Shown: positions 54,615 through 63,004 of the stretch, in pieces | Position numbering within the stretch: position 1 is the first letter of the stretch | How the letters are laid out: every line of letters begins with the position of its first letter | Source: an uncultured Bacteroidota bacterium | Lineage (GTDB): Bacteria; Bacteroidota; Bacteroidia; Chitinophagales; Chitinophagaceae | Direction of reading: 5' to 3' | Assembly: GCA_903929425.1 (NCBI GenBank) | Contig: CAIYUO010000105.1 | Location: forward strand, 1-64,000 | Length of the DNA stretch: 64,000 nt | The notes under the pieces: model-generated | Database searches by the model: none | What the model saw: the letters and a program-made list of their open reading frames with translations, nothing else | What the model was told of the DNA's origin: nothing | Position numbers and translations under genes: made by a program

Positions 54615-55952
54615 CTAATTAGCAATTGCACTTGACTTTTTATAGTAAAAAAGCCTGTACAATATCAGCACTATAATGATAAGCGCAACTGCAGTCAATG
54701 CAGCATAAGGTTTATCTATCACAACCGCAACCGCTACAAAAGCATATGACAAAACAAAAATGCCTGCTAAAATTGGGGTCCACTTTTTTAAAGCACCCGT
54801 AACGGATGCATCTCCTTGTCCTTTGCGTCTTAAAATAAATAAGGTTGCTGCTGAAGTACTCATTCCCATGCAATCTAAAAAGATACTAAAACTTAAAACA
54901 TCGTCTACCCCCTTACCAAAAAAGGTTACTAAAATAGTAGTAATCGCAAACACTGTCAACCCTGGCACCAAGGCATCGGTTTTAGGATGTTTTGATTGAA
55001 ATATTTTAGGTAATACTTTATCCTCACTCATCGCAAACATCACACGTGGATTACTCATCAAAATTACATTCACATAGGCAAGCACACTTAATACCATAGC
55101 AAAGTCAAACACCTTTGCTCCATAAGTTCCAAACCATGCTTCAAATAATAGAGAACCAATCGCATTAGCATTTTTCATTTGATCAAACCCAATAACTTTA
55201 ATATAGGTGTAATTAATAGCTAGGTATAAAAACAAAACAATAAAAATTCCTAGCACAATACCCCTTTGCATTGTTTTAGCTGATTTTACTTCCGATCCAA
55301 AATTGATTGTCTGTTGATAGCCGCCATAAGTAAAGAAAACAGACACCAAACTAACTAAAAGTAATAGACCCCCATTTTCTCCATTGTAGACTCTTATTTC
55401 CCCTTCATTCACACCATGTATTGGCACTGTTACTCCTTTAAAGAAGGAAGAAATTAATAAAAGTATTAAGCTGATTTTTACAATCATTAAAACATTTTGT
55501 GTTCTACTACTAGTTTTCAAACCCAATAAATTAACAATGTAAAAAAGACCAACGGACATGGAAGCAACACAAACATTAAAAAAAGTACTTGAAGGGTATC
55601 CAAACAATAAATCACTTACATAGTCAGCTCCAATTAAAGCAACCACCGCAAGCGAAGCTGCATTGCTAATTAATATAAGTACGTTAATGGTAAAACCTAC
55701 ACCGGGATGATAACAATGCGCAAATACTTTATAATATCCACCCATCACCGGCAAACGTTGTCCAATTTCAGCATAAGTAAGTGCCCCAAATAAGGCAACC
55801 ACGCCACCAATAATCCATGCAGCGAAAAATATAAAGGTGGTTCCAGACTTAGCAGCAATCGTTGCAGGTGTTTTAAAAATACCCATACCAATCACTAAGC
55901 TTATTACAATCATTGTAAGGCTGAAAAAATTTATAGCTTGCTTTTGCTTCAT
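54615..55952 (-). CDS. APC family amino acid/polyamine permease
   Basis: A 445-residue inner-membrane transporter with about 12 membrane helices. The first helix carries the unwound APC glycine motif VIGMGIFKTPATIAAKSG near residue 20, and the second carries ALFGALTYAEIGQRLP. It resembles the LAT/AAT subset of amino acid exchangers; the substrate is not determined. It is transcribed toward the efflux operon, and no terminator is obvious after it. The 463 bases between it and the btuB start carry the cobalamin riboswitch; the part from 55953 to about 56087 is AT-rich without visible elements. Confidence 0.9.
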   Translation of the reverse strand: MKQKQAINFFSLTMIVISLVIGMGIFKTPATIAAKSGTTFIFFAAWIIGGVVALFGALTYAEIGQRLPVMGGYYKVFAHCYHPGVGFTINVLILISNAASLAVVALIGADYVSDLLFGYPSSTFFNVCVASMSVGLFYIVNLLGLKTSSRTQNVLMIVKISLILLLISSFFKGVTVPIHGVNEGEIRVYNGENGGLLLLVSLVSVFFTYGGYQQTINFGSEVKSAKTMQRGIVLGIFIVLFLYLAINYTYIKVIGFDQMKNANAIGSLLFEAWFGTYGAKVFDFAMVLSVLAYVNVILMSNPRVMFAMSEDKVLPKIFQSKHPKTDALVPGLTVFAITTILVTFFGKGVDDVLSFSIFLDCMGMSTSAATLFILRRKGQGDASVTGALKKWTPILAGIFVLSYAFVAVAVVIDKPYAALTAVALIIIVLILYRLFYYKKSSAIAN

Positions 55953-56087
55953 TGTGCTTTTTTTAATCCCAATTATTTAATTAACGTGAATATTATCCAA
56001 ATATTTGTTAAGGTTAAATATATAAAATGTTGGCTAGTTTTCAACAAAGCGTTAATAATTAAAATAAAGCGGGCCATAATTAAGCAA

Positions 56088-56095
56088 TAAGTTTG
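56088..56095 (+). promoter_or_regulatory. Predicted promoter of the riboswitch-btuB transcript, -7 box
   Basis: TAAGTTTG, full match to TAnnTTTG. It ends five bases before the P1 helix of the riboswitch, so the aptamer would begin at the 5' end of the RNA. Confidence 0.65.
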
Positions 56096-56100
56096 TACTG

Positions 56101-56265
56101 AAATTAGGTTCATGTAAATGATTAAAAGGGAATCCAGTAAATGCTGGAGCTATTCCCGTAGCTGTAAGTTTATCGTTGTTAGCAACGAATTGCAATAATC
56201 CACTGAAGCAATTTGGGAAGGATGCAATTTAAAAGAACAAGCCAGAAGACCTGCCTAGTTAATTT
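56101..56265 (+). ncRNA. Cobalamin (B12) riboswitch
   Basis: This is a cis-acting RNA that senses adenosyl- or methyl-cobalamin. P1 pairs AAATTA (56101-56106) with TAATTT (56260-56265). Typical conserved parts are GGGAATCCAGTAAATGCTGG with the ATTCCCGTAGCTGTAAG arm, the GGGAAGGATGC segment, and the B12 box GCCAGAAGACCTGCC (56241-56255). After the aptamer, a short GCTTT/AAAGC hairpin near 56275-56293 probably belongs to the expression platform. It lies upstream of a BtuB-like receptor with about 150 bases of leader between aptamer and ATG. Confidence 0.95.
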
Positions 56266-56415
56266 ATAACCAACAGCTTTCGGGTAAAAAGCAGGATTGT
56301 AAAACATTGTTGAAAAAGCAAATGGTCTTACTTTAATGTAAACTATATTTTTCCCAACAGTCAATTATGGTTCTTTTTTCCAGGAAGCTCATTGTTAACC
56401 AACAAAAACAAAACA

Positions 56416-58365
56416 ATGAGCAAAAAATTAATCACGCTCTCGGTCGGCTTAATAGCTACCGCCCTTCTCTTTGGGCAAAAAGATACCCTTTCTAACAAAT
56501 CTTCGCCAAAAAACGTTGTTGAAAAAACTGCTAGCACTTTAGACGATGTAATTGTAACTGCCAATAAAATAGAGCAGAAACAAAATACAACTGGCAAAGT
56601 AGTTACAATTATCAACGCAACACAATTAAACGCACATGCTGGTCAAACCATTGCACAGGTATTAAGTGAACAGGCCGGCTTGTATTTACCAGGCGCTTTA
56701 AGTAATGCAGGTACAGTACCCAGTATTTATATGCGCGGGGCCTCTAGCGGTCGTACTTTAATTTTAGTTGACGGTGCACCTGTTGGCGATCCTTCTATGA
56801 TTAGCAATGAATTTGATTTGAACCTTGTTCCATTAGCACAAATTGAAAGAATAGAAATTTTAAAAGGTTCTCAAAGTACGCTTTATGGATCAGATGCTAT
56901 TGGTGGCGTTATTAATATCATTACCAAGAAAAACGCGGGTAGTTTTCTTACTGTAGGTGCCAGTGCGGGAACCTATGGTACCAAAACAAATCAACTTGCC
57001 GTAAATGGTGTACTTGCTAAAATAAATTATACAGCAGGTTTTGAAAATCAAAAAGCAAATGGATTTTCATCGGCCACTGATAAAAACAATGCAGGTAATT
57101 TTGATTTAGACGGATATAAAAACAATAGTTGGTTTACGAAGTTGAATTATAAAATGAACGACCAGTGGTCAGTACAAGCAAATACACGCAAAACAGCTTA
57201 TAAAGCAAATATTGATTACGGCGCCTTTAAAGATGATAAGGACGAATATTTTAACAATGCAACCACTATGTCAGGCTTACAATTAAAATATAAAAAAGAT
57301 AAAACGGTTTTTCAGTTTCAATATCAATACACTACCCAAGAACGAAGTTATTTAAATGATAGTGTTGACAAGCAATATATCAAATATGAGAACAATCAAT
57401 ATGTTGGCAAAACGCATTTCGCAGATGCCTTTTTAGCTAAATCAATGGGTCAAAATGCACAATGGATTATAGGGACAGATTTTAGATATGGATCCTACAA
57501 TCAAACCTACGCTAGCATTAGTGAATATGGCCCCTATAACGAAAATTTCAAAGATACTTTCCAATTTCAAAATGCAGTATACGGTTCATTAATCATCAAT
57601 GACGCTTCTAAAAAATGGTTGCTAGAATTGGGCACAAGATACAACCATCATTCCCGTTATGGTGACAATCAAACCTTTACAATAAGTCCTTCTTATGTCG
57701 TAAAACCAGGCTTACGCATTATTTCCAGTATTTCATCAGGCTTTAAAGCACCTAGCTTATACCAAATTAGTTATAACACAAAATTAAAAGCAGAAACCTC
57801 TGTAAATACTGAAGTTGGAGTTGATTATAGATCTGCTCCAGTTGATGCTAGGGTGGTTTATTTTAACAGAACCATTAACAACGGTATTGATTACAATTAC
57901 ATTGATTACAACTTTTTTAATTTCATCAAGCAAAAAGTAAATGGATTGGAAGTAGAATTGAGTCATCGTTTACCACATCATCAATGGGTAAGCGTAAACT
58001 ATACCTTATTAAATGGACAAGAAACCAATCAAAACAGAGTGACCACCATAGATACGATTACTTATAATTACTTATTAAAAAGACCAAAGCATAGCTTGCA
58101 ATTGCAATACAATATTGGTTACAAAAAATGGGAAGCTTCCATTTCAGGCAGATATATAAGTAGCCGCAATGATGTTGGCGGTTATGCAACACCTGACGTA
58201 AAACTAGATTACTATACTTTAGTAAATGCGCATGTTCAATACCAAGAAAATAAGTGGCTTAGCTTTTTTGTAGATCTGCAAAATATATTTCAAGATAAAT
58301 TTCAAGAAATATATGGTTATAATACGATGGGAAGGACCATGCAAGTTGGATTTAGACTTCATTAA
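56416..58365 (+). CDS. btuB: BtuB-like TonB-dependent vitamin B12 receptor
   Basis: An outer-membrane receptor for cobalamin. The 649-residue protein has a signal peptide (residues 1-20), a Ton box (LDDVIVTANK near residue 42), a plug domain (LSEQAGLYLPG, RTLILVDGAPVGDP, LKGSQSTLYGSDAIGGVINI near residues 135-163) and a 22-strand beta-barrel ending in VGFRLH. Length and riboswitch control both fit BtuB. ATG 56416 is used; an upstream TTG lies eight codons before. A terminator hairpin follows just 22 bases after the stop. Confidence 0.93.
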   Translation: MSKKLITLSVGLIATALLFGQKDTLSNKSSPKNVVEKTASTLDDVIVTANKIEQKQNTTGKVVTIINATQLNAHAGQTIAQVLSEQAGLYLPGALSNAGTVPSIYMRGASSGRTLILVDGAPVGDPSMISNEFDLNLVPLAQIERIEILKGSQSTLYGSDAIGGVINIITKKNAGSFLTVGASAGTYGTKTNQLAVNGVLAKINYTAGFENQKANGFSSATDKNNAGNFDLDGYKNNSWFTKLNYKMNDQWSVQANTRKTAYKANIDYGAFKDDKDEYFNNATTMSGLQLKYKKDKTVFQFQYQYTTQERSYLNDSVDKQYIKYENNQYVGKTHFADAFLAKSMGQNAQWIIGTDFRYGSYNQTYASISEYGPYNENFKDTFQFQNAVYGSLIINDASKKWLLELGTRYNHHSRYGDNQTFTISPSYVVKPGLRIISSISSGFKAPSLYQISYNTKLKAETSVNTEVGVDYRSAPVDARVVYFNRTINNGIDYNYIDYNFFNFIKQKVNGLEVELSHRLPHHQWVSVNYTLLNGQETNQNRVTTIDTITYNYLLKRPKHSLQLQYNIGYKKWEASISGRYISSRNDVGGYATPDVKLDYYTLVNAHVQYQENKWLSFFVDLQNIFQDKFQEIYGYNTMGRTMQVGFRLH

Positions 58366-58386
58366 TGGAACTTGGGATCCCTTAAT

Positions 58387-58422
58387 AAAAAAAGCTTTGT
58401 ATCTTCATACAAAGCTTTTTTT
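58387..58422 (+). terminator. Strong terminator abutting the marC start codon
   Basis: A perfect 15-bp stem (AAAAAAAGCTTTGTA with TACAAAGCTTTTTTT) and a 6-nt loop. Its final T-run ends at 58422 and the MarC-family ATG begins at 58423. It should end the btuB transcript. Confidence 0.9.
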
Positions 58423-59001
58423 ATGGAATTTCATTTTAGCGAATTAGTAACTGTCATTTTCACATTGTTTGCCGTAATTGATATTGTGGGATCAATTCCT
58501 TTACTAATTGCTATGAAGGAAAAATCTGGAGTCATTAAATCAGTACAAGTAACTTTAATATCAGGTGGTTTAATGGTCGCCTTTTTATTTTTGGGTAAAC
58601 CCTTTTTAAGTGTACTAGGATTGGATGTAAAGTCATTCGCGGTGGGCGGCTCTATTGTGATATTCCTATTAGGCTTAGAAATGGTATTAGGACATGAAAT
58701 ATTTAAAGGAGATAAAAACGGACATTCAGGATCAGTTGTTCCCATTGCTTTCCCAATAATTGCTGGAAGTGGAACGCTAACAACGATTATGTCGCTCAAA
58801 GCCAACTTTGAAGAAATTTATATACTATTAGGTATTTTAGTAAACCTTATTATTGTCTTTGCTGTATTGAAATCATTGAATATAATAGAAAAACTGCTAG
58901 GGCCCGGAGGCTTACTAGCAGTTCGTAAATTTTTTGGTGTTATTTTATTAGCAATCGCCGTTAAAATATTCTCGAGTAATGTAGGCGCTTTAAAACGTTA
59001 A
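58423..59001 (+). CDS. MarC family integral membrane protein
   Basis: A 192-residue inner-membrane protein of the MarC/NAAT family with about six membrane helices. Family blocks are FAVIDIVGSIPLLIAM near residue 20 and VPIAFPIIAGSGTLTTIMSL near residues 107-126. Transport function is debated. The ATG at 58423 directly follows the btuB terminator, so the message must use readthrough or be otherwise initiated; no room exists for a promoter between the terminator and ATG. An in-frame TTG at 58372 would encode residues across the terminator and is less credible. Confidence 0.85.
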   Translation: MEFHFSELVTVIFTLFAVIDIVGSIPLLIAMKEKSGVIKSVQVTLISGGLMVAFLFLGKPFLSVLGLDVKSFAVGGSIVIFLLGLEMVLGHEIFKGDKNGHSGSVVPIAFPIIAGSGTLTTIMSLKANFEEIYILLGILVNLIIVFAVLKSLNIIEKLLGPGGLLAVRKFFGVILLAIAVKIFSSNVGALKR

Positions 59002-59040
59002 AAAGAATATATATTTTCATTAAATTGCATCAAATCAACA

Positions 59041-59559
59041 TTGTTTTTGAAAAGAGTAATTGCCATTTTTTTGTTGAGCCTATTTATAATGAGTCAAATA
59101 GGACATCATTTAGTTTTTAACTTAGCTAAATGGAATGCAAAAAATATTGTAAAGCAACATTTAAAAGCACTTATTGTAGACGATTTAGTCGAAAAAATAG
59201 CTGATAATCCCAATATTAATTGGGAAGAGAAAAATTCCGAATTTGAATTGTCAGGACAGATGTATGATGTGATTAAGTCACAAGAAATTAATCATAAACT
59301 AGTGTATTATTGCATAAACGATAATAAAGAAAGTAGTTTATTGCTATTATATAATAATTGGATTCAAAAAAATACAAAGGACAATCATCAAAAAAATAAA
59401 ATTGAATTAAAATATATTAGTATAGAATGTGAATTGCCAAATAATATAGAAAAAAAAGCTGCCATTTTAATATCAAATGACCATCTGCTATTGTTTAAAA
59501 ATAACATCTCTTCGATTTACTTAAAAGTGGAAGGTCGCCCACCCCAATACTTAGCATAA
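59041..59559 (+). CDS. Small membrane-anchored protein of unknown function near haem locus
   Basis: I do not recognise a characterised family. The 172-residue product has one hydrophobic N-terminal segment (LKRVIAIFLLSLFIMSQIG) and a soluble C-terminal region with lysine- and glutamate-rich strands ending in YLKVEGRPPQYLA. The segment can only be included by starting at TTG 59041 or TTG 59047; the first ATG (59089) would remove most of it, so I prefer a TTG start. It stands 40 bases after marC and 115 bases before a TonB receptor. Similar small anchored proteins near TonB receptors are common in the phylum, from memory. Confidence 0.65.
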   Translation: MFLKRVIAIFLLSLFIMSQIGHHLVFNLAKWNAKNIVKQHLKALIVDDLVEKIADNPNINWEEKNSEFELSGQMYDVIKSQEINHKLVYYCINDNKESSLLLLYNNWIQKNTKDNHQKNKIELKYISIECELPNNIEKKAAILISNDHLLLFKNNISSIYLKVEGRPPQYLA

Positions 59560-59674
59560 TTTTTAATTAAGCTTTATTAATCTGATTAAAAATTACAATT
59601 TTTTATTGCTACAATTCAAAATCCCTATTGGTTTAAATAAGGGAAATTCACAGGTGTATAATTAAAATAAAAAA

Positions 59675-62098
59675 ATGAAAAGTATATTACTGAATGTAAT
59701 GTTATTATTTATAACTATTACAAATGCATTTGCACAACAAAATATAAAAGGACAGTTGCTTGATGTGTTTACAAAAAAACCTTTGGTCGGCGCTAGTATC
59801 ACAATAGCTGATAAAAAAAATACTACAGATAATAATGGATATTTCAATTTTCAGTGCACAGGAAAAGAAGTCATTAAAGTTAGTTTTGTTGGATATGAAA
59901 CTAAAATTGAAAATAATAAAAATTGTAATGCTAGTTTTGTTATTTATTTAACGCCTTCCGTTTTAACATTGGATGAAGTAGAAGTTTCAAATTCATCTAA
60001 TAGTAATAAAACATTATTATATCAGCCGGCTGCCATTACAAACTTAAATCAAACAGATATCAAAAGAGGAACGGGTCTATTTTTTGATGATGCGATACAA
60101 ACAAATGTACCAGGCGTTCAAATGGCTAGAAGATCCGTTGGTGGTGGGCAACAATTTAATATTCGAGGATATGGGAATGGCGTAAGAGGTAAAAACGGAG
60201 CTAGTAGTAATTTTGACGGCCAAGGTTCAAAAGTGTATTTAAATGGCATTCCTGTGACTGACGCTGAAGGTATCACGACAATGGATGATATTGATTTTGG
60301 CTCAATAGGCTCAGCAGAAATTGTAAAAGGCCCTGCTGGTTCATTATATGGATTGGCTATTGCAGGTGCCATTAATTTAAAAACCATTCAGCCTGAAAAA
60401 GGAAAAACAAGTATTGGGCAGGAATTGATTACAGGTAATTATGGTTTAAAAAGAAATACAACTACTTTCCAAACTGCAAACAACAACTCTTCATTATTAG
60501 TAAATTATGGTCATCAAGAAGTAGAAGGGTTCACTATTCATAATGCATCCAAAAAAGATTATGCTAATTTAGTTAATGTATACAATCCTAGTGAAAAACA
60601 AACCGTGAGTACCTATTTTGGATATAGTAATAGTTATGATCAACGTGCTGGTGAATTAACGATAACACAATATGACAACAATGATTATACTGGAAATATT
60701 GATTACATAAAAAGAGACGGTCATAGCAATGTGATTACTTTTAGAGCAGGTATCACTAATAGCTATAAATTAAATCAACACTTAACAAGTAATACAACAT
60801 TTTATGGCACGAGTTTTACAAGCAATGCAAGTTCTGCTGCTGGCTGGACTGAAAAAGCAACAGGAAATTATGGTATTAGAGCAACCCTTGATTCCAAATT
60901 TGAATTAAATGATAAAATAAAGCTTTCTGGCATTACGGGTATTGAATCTCAAAGACAAGATGCCCATGTTGTTGGATATAATATGAAACAAAATCCAACC
61001 GATACTGCAAGTGTTTGGAAATATGATGTAAATCCATATTGGGTATTGAATGCAACAACTTCAGATCTAAACTCAGTAAGTACCACATCGTCTTTATTTT
61101 CAGAATGGACATTAAGTTTACCAAAGGATATTTCTGTTACTGCAGGTATAGGTTCAAGCAATATGAAAATTACATTGAATGATAGATTCAATCCTGCTTT
61201 GATAACTCGACCTGCTAGATTTGAAAAAGAATACACAGGAATGGTATCACCTCATTTTGCCATAAATAAAATAATCAACAAACATATTTCTTTGTATGCC
61301 TCTTACAGTAAAGCCTATAAGGCACCCGTTAGTTCTTATTTCTATATAACAACACCTGCCGTTACCACTCCTGCTACTCCAGCAACGGGTAGAGTGAATG
61401 AAACATTAGTTCCTGAAGTAGGTACGCAAAAAGAATTTGGAACGAAAGGTCAAATCTTTGAAAATAAATTAATATATGAATTTGCTTATTTCCATACCGT
61501 ATTTGATCATAAAATGACTGCCATTTCAGTAGTTTCTCCTGCATCTAAATCAACTACATTATATTCTTATGTAGTTAATGGCGGCGAACAAAGACATTTT
61601 GGTGTTGAAGGTATGATTAAGTATAATTTAATAAATAAGAATGTAGGCTTCCTAAAATTAGTAAGCCCATTTGCAAATTTCACAAAAAGTGATTTTAGTT
61701 ATGCCAATAATTTCACCATTCAAAAATCGGTTACAAGTATTGAAAATTATACCGGCAAACAAGTAGCGGGTGTACCTAAATGGATCGTCAATGCTGGATT
61801 AGATATGCAATTCAAAGGTGGATTCTATGCAAATTTGACTTACAACTATAAAGACAAAACGCCTATTAGTGGATTAAATGATTTTTATACAACCAGTTAT
61901 AGTTTATTAAATGGTAAAATTGGCTTCAGTTCATTAATAGACAAACATTTTAGTGTGGACGCTTATTTAGGAGCAACGAATATGACAAATACCAAGTATT
62001 ATATTATGGTTTTTGCCAATCAATTACCTGACGCTTATTTACCTGCTCCCAAAAATGCAATGGTATTTGGCGGTGTTAATTTAAAATATACCTTCTAA
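59675..62098 (+). CDS. TonB-dependent receptor with CarboxypepD-like N-domain
   Basis: A 807-residue outer-membrane receptor. It has a signal peptide (residues 1-20), a carboxypeptidase regulatory-like beta-sandwich (NIKGQLLDVFTKKPLVGASI near residue 23; typical of Bacteroidota receptors), a Ton box-like segment (LDEVEVSNSS), the plug (QQFNIRGYGNG and VKGPAGSLYGLAIAGAINL), and a beta-barrel with C-terminal LKYTF. Downstream genes encode a HmuT-like lipoprotein and permease, so haem is the likely ligand. Iron chelates are an alternative. Confidence 0.88.
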   Translation: MKSILLNVMLLFITITNAFAQQNIKGQLLDVFTKKPLVGASITIADKKNTTDNNGYFNFQCTGKEVIKVSFVGYETKIENNKNCNASFVIYLTPSVLTLDEVEVSNSSNSNKTLLYQPAAITNLNQTDIKRGTGLFFDDAIQTNVPGVQMARRSVGGGQQFNIRGYGNGVRGKNGASSNFDGQGSKVYLNGIPVTDAEGITTMDDIDFGSIGSAEIVKGPAGSLYGLAIAGAINLKTIQPEKGKTSIGQELITGNYGLKRNTTTFQTANNNSSLLVNYGHQEVEGFTIHNASKKDYANLVNVYNPSEKQTVSTYFGYSNSYDQRAGELTITQYDNNDYTGNIDYIKRDGHSNVITFRAGITNSYKLNQHLTSNTTFYGTSFTSNASSAAGWTEKATGNYGIRATLDSKFELNDKIKLSGITGIESQRQDAHVVGYNMKQNPTDTASVWKYDVNPYWVLNATTSDLNSVSTTSSLFSEWTLSLPKDISVTAGIGSSNMKITLNDRFNPALITRPARFEKEYTGMVSPHFAINKIINKHISLYASYSKAYKAPVSSYFYITTPAVTTPATPATGRVNETLVPEVGTQKEFGTKGQIFENKLIYEFAYFHTVFDHKMTAISVVSPASKSTTLYSYVVNGGEQRHFGVEGMIKYNLINKNVGFLKLVSPFANFTKSDFSYANNFTIQKSVTSIENYTGKQVAGVPKWIVNAGLDMQFKGGFYANLTYNYKDKTPISGLNDFYTTSYSLLNGKIGFSSLIDKHFSVDAYLGATNMTNTKYYIMVFANQLPDAYLPAPKNAMVFGGVNLKYTF

Positions 62099-62116
62099 AT
62101 ACATTAAATTTAAAAT

Positions 62117-63004
62117 ATGAAAAAACTCATTTTTATAGTTATTACTAGCATTGTTCTTGCTGCTTGTGGTCGCTTTTCAAATAAGGAAGAAAAAACACCA
62201 GGAAATATGCGTATTGTTTGTGTATCAAAACATTTAACTGAAATGGTTTATGCACTTGGTCAAGGCAAAACATTGGTGGCAGTTGATTTAAGTAGCACTT
62301 ATCCTGATAGTGCTAGACTTTTAAAAACAGTTGGATACCATAGAGCATTAAGCCCAGAAGGAATTATTGCAATGACACCCGATTTAGTAATTCACAGCAA
62401 TGATATAGGCCCTGAAACCGTCATTCCTCAAATCACTAAAGTAGGATTAAATATAAAAACATTTGGATCTGCAAACACCATTGACAGTGCAAAATTAACT
62501 TTAAAAGAGTTAGCCAACTTTTATGGAGTGCCTGCAAAAGCAGACTCTATTATTAAAGAAATGAACGCATCCATTAATGCAGCTGCGGATTCATTGAAAG
62601 CACTTAATATTACTAAAAAGCCAAAAGTGATGATTATTCATTTTGGACGCGCAAGTAATATTTATTTTGTCATGAGTGGACGACATGGTGTGGGCGATAA
62701 AATGATTGAATTAGCTGGAGGAGAAACAGCTTTATATGATGCCAAGGGCGCAAAACAATTATCAGCAGAAGCCATTGCAACTGCAAATCCAGATGTAATT
62801 ATTGCAACAGATTTTGGTTTTGATCAAATGGGTGGTATGGATCAATTTATTGCAGGTGTGCCAGGAGTTGCATTAACAAATGCAGGAAAAAATAAAAACA
62901 TAATCCGTTTTGAAGAACACGACTTGGTTTATTTCGGACCTAGATCCGGCAACAATATTTTATCATTAATGAAACAATTACATCGTTTTAAAAATGTTAA
63001 ATAA
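62117..63004 (+). CDS. hmuT: Haem ABC transporter substrate-binding lipoprotein (HmuT-like)
   Basis: The periplasmic binding protein of a haem importer. It has a lipobox (VLAAC, Cys17), HLTEMVYALG and VDLSSTYP blocks, VGYHRALSPEG with Tyr74 at the position of the known axial haem-ligand tyrosine of HmuT/PhuT/ShuT, LSAEAIATANPDVII and ALTNAGKN with YFGPRSG near the end. At 295 residues it is full length. The same fold is shared by BtuF, but the GY-x-R-x-LS context fits haem better. Its stop overlaps the downstream permease ATG by 11 bases. It follows the TonB receptor after 18 bases. Confidence 0.85.
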   Translation: MKKLIFIVITSIVLAACGRFSNKEEKTPGNMRIVCVSKHLTEMVYALGQGKTLVAVDLSSTYPDSARLLKTVGYHRALSPEGIIAMTPDLVIHSNDIGPETVIPQITKVGLNIKTFGSANTIDSAKLTLKELANFYGVPAKADSIIKEMNASINAAADSLKALNITKKPKVMIIHFGRASNIYFVMSGRHGVGDKMIELAGGETALYDAKGAKQLSAEAIATANPDVIIATDFGFDQMGGMDQFIAGVPGVALTNAGKNKNIIRFEEHDLVYFGPRSGNNILSLMKQLHRFKNVK

